10,225 nucleotides of DNA from a bacterium. GTDB lineage: Bacteria > UBP13 > UBA5359. How positions within the stretch are numbered: position 1 is the stretch's first letter; the number at the start of each line of letters is the position of its first letter. The position numbers were made by a program, and so were the translations under genes. The stretch is taken from NCBI GenBank assembly GCA_028685295.1, contig JAQUEL010000070.1, positions 1-10,225 on the forward strand, given 5' to 3'. Shown piece by piece: positions 6,216-10,225 of the stretch. The notes under the pieces are model-generated. The model was not told the origin of the DNA and did not search any database. It worked only from the letters and a program-made list of their open reading frames with translations.

Positions 6216-7430
6216 TCAGTTAACACCTTCAAGAGAGAGTTGCAACCAGTCCTCTAAAACCAGGGTAGCCACGCCTATCAGAACTGCATCACCGCCCAGC
6301 TCCGAGGCAACCAGCTTAAAATCCTGCCTGGTGGCTCTATCGGCATCGCGATCCACCGTCTCAGCCAGCGTCTTCATCAGAACTCCGCCAGGGCGAATAA
6401 GCGAGCCCCCGACAATAATCATCTCCGGATTGAACAAATTGATAAGGTTGACAATACCAGCGCCTAAAATTTCTCCGGCACGGCGTGACAGCTCAAGACA
6501 TAGAGAATCTCCCTTGTCTGCACATTCGATTATATGCGCACCATTTATACGTGAGAGATTGCCCTCTGTTATATCCGTCAGATTGCTTTTATCTCCCCGC
6601 TGCAGCGCTTCTACCGCCGCTTTGGCCAAAGCGGCTCCGGAAACCAGCGATTCCAGGCAACCCCTGCGGCCGCACTCACATGGAGAGCCGTTTATATCCA
6701 CTACCGTGTGCCCGAATTCCCCGGCCTGTCCCAGCCGGCCACGGTAAATGTGACCGTTTATTATCAGCCCGGCGCTGATACCTGTACCAACGTTAATATA
6801 AATAAGGTCCCTGGCCTTGCGGCCGGCGCCGAAGTTGCGTTCTCCTAAAGCAGCCAGGTTATAGTTATGATCGATAAAAACATCACAGCCTGTGCGTTTT
6901 TCCAGCAATTTCTTGAGAGGAATGTTCGTCTTCCGAGTATTGGTAATCCACTGCAAAGAACCGGTATGATCATCTATAAAACCTCTTACGCCGACACCGA
7001 TACTCACTATACGTTCCCGCCCCAATTCCTCCACCAAAGCAGCTATACCATCAGCGACAACTTCCACGTTAGACAGATTATCAATAGTTCTTCGCTTTAT
7101 TATTGAGGCCGCAAGATCTGCAACACCCAGAACAACATTATCACGTTTGAAATCCACTCCAATGATATAACGAGCCCTGGGATTAAACTCAAAAATGGCT
7201 GGTTTGCGCCCGCCGCTGGAATTGCCGTAACCGGCGTCATCCACAAAGCCTTCACGACAGAGGCCGTCCACTATAGCGGCAACTGTAGGATGGCTTAGAC
7301 CGGTAGCCTCGCAGAGTTCTGTCTTGGAAAGCTGCCCATGATCCCTTATGGCCCTCAGGACAGCTAAGCGGTTGATACTCTGCACCAGTTTAGAATTCTT
7401 AACTCCGTTCATAATTGCCCTGTTCAACAC
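6216..7430 (-). CDS. ROK-family transcriptional repressor (NagC/XylR type)
   Basis: Sugar-responsive DNA-binding repressor, 404 residues. An N-terminal winged helix-turn-helix (about 18-65, including SKTELCEATGLSHPTVAAIVDGL) is followed by a ROK sugar-kinase-like domain. The zinc motif is intact: GH at 240-241 and CECGRRGCLE at 251-260. GTGISAG at 215-221 and GEFGH at 237-241 are typical sugar-site blocks. The kinase phosphate motif DxGxT is replaced by DFKRD at 93-97, and the usual catalytic Asp of ENDxN is Asn (DHNYN, N189), so this is a regulator without kinase activity. The GTG start at 7430 has GAGGG eight bases upstream. An ATG at 7412, with AGGG five bases away, is the alternative. It is first in an operon with the NagA-like gene, so the effector is probably an amino sugar or its phosphate. 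A perfect inverted repeat over the start site suggests self-repression. Confidence 0.9.
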   Translation of the reverse strand: MLNRAIMNGVKNSKLVQSINRLAVLRAIRDHGQLSKTELCEATGLSHPTVAAIVDGLCREGFVDDAGYGNSSGGRKPAIFEFNPRARYIIGVDFKRDNVVLGVADLAASIIKRRTIDNLSNVEVVADGIAALVEELGRERIVSIGVGVRGFIDDHTGSLQWITNTRKTNIPLKKLLEKRTGCDVFIDHNYNLAALGERNFGAGRKARDLIYINVGTGISAGLIINGHIYRGRLGQAGEFGHTVVDINGSPCECGRRGCLESLVSGAALAKAAVEALQRGDKSNLTDITEGNLSRINGAHIIECADKGDSLCLELSRRAGEILGAGIVNLINLFNPEMIIVGGSLIRPGGVLMKTLAETVDRDADRATRQDFKLVASELGGDAVLIGVATLVLEDWLQLSLEGVN

Positions 7431-7452
7431 TTTTTAAACCCTCTTTAAAAAG
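7430..7452 (-). promoter_or_regulatory. Perfect inverted repeat, candidate ROK operator
   Basis: CTTTTTAAA (7430-7438), five bases CCCTC, then TTTAAAAAG (7444-7452) make a perfect 9+5+9 dyad. It covers the predicted transcription start just after the -10 box, and the loop on the - strand is GAGGG, the SD of the ROK gene. Binding by the ROK protein itself would block transcription. The RNA hairpin could also present or hide the SD. Function is inference. Confidence 0.55.
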
Positions 7453-7453
7453 C

Positions 7454-7459
7454 ATTATA
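7454..7459 (-). promoter_or_regulatory. -10 box of the ROK/NagA operon
   Basis: On the - strand this is a perfect TATAAT. The -35 at 17 bases is TGGAAG, a weak match. The predicted start is near 7447, giving a leader of about 17 bases before the GTG. Confidence 0.5.
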
Positions 7460-7786
7460 CACCAACTAAAGAAATCCTTCCAGAGGCTATATAGGACTAG
7501 AGGAATTGAAAGGAGCAAACAAAAAAGTGGCTTTCATCTTCTTACGCCTCCTTTTTCCGCCAGCTTTTTTCCTGAACTTGGTCTGTCTCCTCCAGCAGTT
7601 TCCCTTTCTCTTTTTCCAGCCGCCTCAATTCTTATATATAACGCTGCCATGAAATAATTTACAAGGAGCATTCTATAGCGGGCAAGAAACAATCGGTCCT
7701 TCAGTATACCTGTATGCTGCCTGGAGCTGTTCCATTTTCAACTAGCTAAAGCAGCCAAGCAAGATTTCTTTCGTGATGATAGCGGG
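7460..7786. other. Gene-poor stretch with fragmentary coding remnants on the - strand
   Basis: No intact gene is recognised. On the - strand a stop-bounded frame (about 7542-7630) encodes a charged coiled-coil-like tail (ELRRLEKEKGKLLEE, ending WRKKEA). Upstream an ATG at 7735 gives MEQLQAAYRYTEGPIVSCPL before a stop at 7673. Together they may be two pieces of a small decayed gene. A 16-codon ORF (7537-7487, MKATFLFAPF...) has a good GGAGG nine bases upstream. On the + strand the coiled-coil region reads as a 41-residue hydrophobic frame (7527-7652) with AAGGAGC upstream. The strands cannot both be meaningful, and none of these is convincing. Confidence 0.3.
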
Positions 7787-7830
7787 ATATAAAAAGCCCC
7801 ACAGGAATTTTAAGCTATTCTGCGAGGCTT
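7787..7830 (-). terminator. Rho-independent terminator of the H-X9-DG protein gene
   Basis: On the - strand AAGCCTCGCAGAAT pairs with ATTCCTGTGGGGCTT (one bulged base), followed by TTTAT. Two stem positions are G-U pairs on the - strand but C-A mismatches on the + strand, which gives the direction. It starts 34 bases after the stop at 7865. Confidence 0.8.
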
Positions 7831-7864
7831 ACTGTCATTCTACATGGTTTATAGGAATGCTTGC

Positions 7865-9277
7865 CTACTTCCTCTTCTTCTTTTTGAGCGTGGAGACTGA
7901 AGATTTTTTGACCGGTGTCTTTTTAGCCGGCGTCTTCAGTTCGCCCTGCTTCTTCATCAGATTCTGGAAACTCTCTTCGTTATACCATTTGACGTGACCA
8001 TCCATGAAGAGAACGTTTCGGCCATCGCCGTGAAAAAGAGGAGAGGCTTCGTATACCACTACCACCCTGGAAGGATCCTTCATTAAATTGCTCAGCCCTC
8101 TGACAAGGAAATAACTGCTTTTAAAGCCGGGCTTGATCTCTGTCATCTCTGCACAGCCATCATCCGATGGACATTTGAATACATCAGTATTCTTGGCATA
8201 CGGTATCAGAGCGCTGAGATCTGCCGGCAACCTCTCTTTGTTATCCTGTATATACATGAAAAGCGCCAAACCTATCTGCTTGAGGTTGCTCTGGCAATCG
8301 CCCCTGGTAGCGCTCTTTTGCGAATCCACCAGGCCTCTTGCCTGCAAAACCGCCAGATCTATACCCCATTTACCACCGTTTTTACGAAACGGCACCCAAA
8401 TATCACTGTCGATATATTTATTGGCACGAGCCATAAAAGTAAGCAGGCCTATAGCCGTTGGTTCATCCAGACAGCTACTATCCTCCAGAGATACCCTGAG
8501 ACGTGCCGTATCTTCAGAAAGAAGCTCAGCCTGCTTAAACTTAATCTCCGGTTTTTTACATCCTCCGCTTGACCAATTATCCATAATCTCGGCTAACCCC
8601 AACATGGGCATCAGATTCCTCAACACTTTGAGATTTTTCTTCATTGCTGCCGAACCATCGCTGCTAAAACATTCCAAAACCAGTGCAGTTTCCTGTTCTT
8701 CCATGGCACTCAGATAGGTGCTAAAACATTTATCAGGTGTTGAAAAGAGTTTCTCTAGCCTGATCTCGCTTGAGCGTATCATCTTCTCGGCAACAGAGAT
8801 AAGAACGGCGCTTGTTTTAGACCCGGCAGGCACCTGAATGCCTACAATACAGTTATCGAGGACAAACCATTCCATTAGCGTGCTGTTGACTTCACGCACA
8901 CAGCCGTAATGTTCGGCCAGCAATGCACTTTGATCGGCTGTAATCCTGGTACCGGCTGAGGCATAAGCCTCCATATCTCTGGTCGCCGAGGTTCTATCGG
9001 CATAGTAGTAAATTATTATGCGTTCTTCCTGAGTATAGATGTAGGTGCGCATAGCTATGGCAGATGGAAATTGCAGCACTGAGGCTTCATCAAGTTTAAC
9101 CGGTAGATTGAAAGGCGGACTTATTTCCTCCAGCATAGGCTGTTGCGATGTTACCATAGACATAAAGCCGAGCGTTTCCAGCCGAGCCGTACATCTTTCC
9201 GGTAAAGAGAGCATAGACAGACATAAAAACAGAAGAATAACCGGTATTTTAAATCCAGCATGATTACTATTTGGCAT
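7865..9277 (-). CDS. Secreted protein with C-terminal H-X9-DG module
   Basis: 470 residues. An N-terminal signal peptide (hydrophobic IPVILLFLCLSMLSL at 11-25, likely cleavage after CTA near 31) sends it out of the cytoplasm; there is no lipobox. Residues about 50-170 form an unassigned alpha/beta domain with a YTQEERIIIYYYADR strand pattern. Residues about 180-315 look like an NTF2-type fold, ending in KNGGKWGIDL; both fold readings are tentative. The C-terminal part matches the tail of DUF1559-type pseudopilin-like proteins: CQSNLKQIGLALFMYIQDN at 328-346, FKCPSD at 367-372 and HGDGRNVLFMDGHVKW at 416-431 with H416 and D426-G427 in exact H-X9-DG spacing. A Lys-rich tail (from about 448) closes the protein. 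There is no type IV pilin N-terminus, so it is not a normal pseudopilin. The ATG at 9277 follows GAGGAGAAGG. It is a single-gene unit with its own terminator, and its role is unknown. Confidence 0.8.
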   Translation of the reverse strand: MPNSNHAGFKIPVILLFLCLSMLSLPERCTARLETLGFMSMVTSQQPMLEEISPPFNLPVKLDEASVLQFPSAIAMRTYIYTQEERIIIYYYADRTSATRDMEAYASAGTRITADQSALLAEHYGCVREVNSTLMEWFVLDNCIVGIQVPAGSKTSAVLISVAEKMIRSSEIRLEKLFSTPDKCFSTYLSAMEEQETALVLECFSSDGSAAMKKNLKVLRNLMPMLGLAEIMDNWSSGGCKKPEIKFKQAELLSEDTARLRVSLEDSSCLDEPTAIGLLTFMARANKYIDSDIWVPFRKNGGKWGIDLAVLQARGLVDSQKSATRGDCQSNLKQIGLALFMYIQDNKERLPADLSALIPYAKNTDVFKCPSDDGCAEMTEIKPGFKSSYFLVRGLSNLMKDPSRVVVVYEASPLFHGDGRNVLFMDGHVKWYNEESFQNLMKKQGELKTPAKKTPVKKSSVSTLKKKKRK

Positions 9278-9391
9278 TTGCCTTCTCCTCTCCAGCGGAC
9301 ATCTGTTTTTCTACCGCCGCATGCCCGTATTGCAAATGCTTGCTTGCAACTATCCTGCCAATTCAACATGCTGCCGATAGGTAATTCCTGG
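9278..9391. other. Divergent intergenic region with TTGCAA pair
   Basis: The H-X9-DG gene (-) and the DUF2267 gene (+) diverge from here. Two copies of the palindromic hexamer TTGCAA lie at 9330-9335 and 9344-9349, 14 bases apart, a possible regulator site between the two genes. No clear promoter for the - strand gene was found by eye. Confidence 0.25.
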
Positions 9392-9419
9392 TTGTGAAGC
9401 GGCCGAATACGGGTATAAA
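9392..9419 (+). promoter_or_regulatory. Promoter of the DUF2267 gene
   Basis: The -35 is TTGTGA (9392-9397, 4 of 6), with a 16-base spacer and a -10 of TATAAA (9414-9419, 5 of 6). Transcription would start near 9426, just before the SD. Confidence 0.45.
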
Positions 9420-9447
9420 TTAAAAAAACCTTCAGGAGGATACGATT

Positions 9448-9855
9448 ATGCAGCATGACGAATTTATCGGCCAGGTACAACATAAAGCTAGATTGGCTTC
9501 ACGGGGAGAGGCAGAAAGAGCGACGCGAGCTACGTTAGAAACGCTGGGAGAGCGTCTCTACGATGATACTACTGATAACCTGGCAGCCCAGTTGCCGCCG
9601 GAGATAGGCCGTCATCTTCAAGAGAGCGGCGATTACCATAAATATTCATTAGATGAGTTTCTGGAACGTGTCAAGGAGAGAGAGGGAGAAGGTGTCGATC
9701 TGCCGGATGCCGTTCATCATGCCAGAGCGGTCATCGCTGAACTGGAAGAGGCTGTTTCCGAAGGACTTATCAAGAAGGTCCGCAATCAATTGCCGCCGGA
9801 ATACGGGCGATTATTCGAAGCCAGCAGTGAAGGAGAGATGCCGCCAGAGCGGTAA
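9448..9855 (+). CDS. DUF2267 family protein
   Basis: A 135-residue cytoplasmic protein with no signal or membrane segment. It starts with the family signature (DEFIGQVQHKARLASRGEAERATRATLETLGERL) and holds two similar halves: residues 5-57 ending NLAAQLPPEIGRHL and 70-127 ending KVRNQLPPEYGRLFEA. Each half pairs a long amphipathic helix with a QLPPExGR turn, the usual internal duplication of DUF2267. The biochemical role of the family is not established. In other genomes such genes often sit among stress-related genes, which is general knowledge and not shown here. The ATG at 9448 has a strong AGGAGG eight bases upstream and a promoter just before that. It reads as a single-gene unit facing the convergent small gene at 9968. 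Confidence 0.9.
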   Translation: MQHDEFIGQVQHKARLASRGEAERATRATLETLGERLYDDTTDNLAAQLPPEIGRHLQESGDYHKYSLDEFLERVKEREGEGVDLPDAVHHARAVIAELEEAVSEGLIKKVRNQLPPEYGRLFEASSEGEMPPER

Positions 9856-9967
9856 AAATTATATACACTCCCCTATCATCAGCTTACCCGTTGTTCCAAA
9901 ACAGACGGCTATTAAAGGAAAAGGCGCCGTTCCCTACGTCTTTCGTTCATTACTATATATTGACTGG

Positions 9968-10171
9968 TCAATACACCAGCGGATCAGTATCTTCCTTCCG
10001 GCTTGCAGCCAAAGAAGCCTCAAGCACAGCCTCTTCCTCGGGAGTAATTGCTTTAAGCTCTCGTAGCATAGGCCAATTCTTTACGTCCGTATTATAAAAC
10101 GTAACGGCTTCTGTTGCCTTTCCTACCATTTCATCATCTAAAATCATATTAAAATCGATTCGTTGCATCAT
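9968..10171 (-). CDS. Small hypothetical protein, possibly translationally coupled
   Basis: 67 residues, MMQRIDFNMILDDEM to a DTDPLVY end. It is acidic and mostly helical in look, with a charged ITPEEEAVLEASLAASRKE segment at about 43-61. There is no signal peptide or membrane segment, and I do not recognise a family. The start ATG at 10171 has only a weak GGTG upstream, but it overlaps by ATGA the stop of a frame coming from the window edge, so it is probably translated by coupling as the second gene of an operon. The size, acidity and overlap are also seen in toxin-antitoxin partners, but no toxin or antitoxin motif is visible, so that is only one possibility. Confidence 0.55.
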   Translation of the reverse strand: MMQRIDFNMILDDEMVGKATEAVTFYNTDVKNWPMLRELKAITPEEEAVLEASLAASRKEDTDPLVY

Positions 10172-10225
10172 TTAACATTCACACCGAAATTATCCGGTTC
10201 CCATCCTTTCCAAAATGATGTTGAT
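10168..10225 (-). CDS. C-terminal end of an upstream gene (partial)
   Basis: A - strand frame open from the window edge ends in TGA at 10168-10170 and encodes STSFWKGWEPDNFGVNVK. Its stop overlaps the ATG of the 67-residue gene as ATGA, the usual arrangement of coupled genes. The other two frames in this short stretch are also open for 11 to 14 codons, so the choice rests on the overlap. Too short to name. Confidence 0.35.
   Translation of the reverse strand, partial: STSFWKGWEPDNFGVNVK

Noticed and set aside
9900-9940. ACGGC/GCCGT hairpin between the convergent genes
   Set aside because: Only five pairs with a long loop, and the tail is CTGTTTT on the - strand only; too weak to call a terminator.
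9653-10097. Two + strand frames overlapping the DUF2267 gene end and the 67-residue gene
   Set aside because: They cross the end of a secure gene in another frame, have no SD and show no protein-like pattern.
1-10225. CRISPR array, prophage, integron or biosynthetic cluster
   Set aside because: No regularly spaced repeats, integrase, structural phage genes or modular synthases were seen on either strand.

Overview
The window reads as ordinary chromosome from a free-living bacterium of medium GC. Nearly every gene has a strong purine-rich Shine-Dalgarno sequence (SD), the promoters are sigma70-like, and both tRNA genes encode CCA. The gene mix is a TypA GTPase, an NAT_N/GNAT-like acyltransferase, a NagC-type ROK repressor with a NagA-like enzyme, a DUF2267 protein and a secreted protein ending in an H-X9-DG module. 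H-X9-DG modules are best known from Planctomycetes, Lentisphaerae, Armatimonadota and neighbouring lineages, so I lean that way, with low confidence. There is no marker gene that fixes the phylum.

Layout. 1-54: tail of an unrecognised + strand gene. 102-1999: an extended -10 promoter and typA (+). 2051-2403: a decayed Y1 (IS200-like/REP-associated) transposase on the - strand, followed to about 2780 by more gene debris. 2782-3027: a small very acidic protein (-) with a palindrome at its ribosome binding site. 3068-3244: promoter, tRNA-Lys(CTT) and terminator (+). 3366-5051: a - strand block read from right to left: extended -10 promoter, tRNA-Arg(TCG), a 90-residue unknown ORF, a leader with its own -10, the acyltransferase, and a terminator. 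5209-7459: a - strand ROK repressor/NagA operon with a perfect inverted repeat over its start site. 7460-7786: a gene-poor stretch with coiled-coil-like gene debris. 7787-9277: terminator and the secreted H-X9-DG protein (-). 9392-9855: promoter and DUF2267 protein (+). 9968-10225: a small unknown - strand gene that overlaps by ATGA with a gene running off the window.

How the genes work together. The only clear pathway unit is the ROK repressor plus NagA-like deacetylase, spaced 20 bp apart. It fits amino-sugar-6-phosphate use or cell-wall recycling under local control, although no NagB or transporter is in the window. The other genes look independent. I see no CRISPR array, integrase, phage module or biosynthetic cluster. 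The most interesting local signals are the 23-bp dyad whose loop holds the SD of the ROK gene, the truncated NagA, the apparent tRNA-Arg/mRNA co-transcript, and the unusual placement of the H-X9-DG module.
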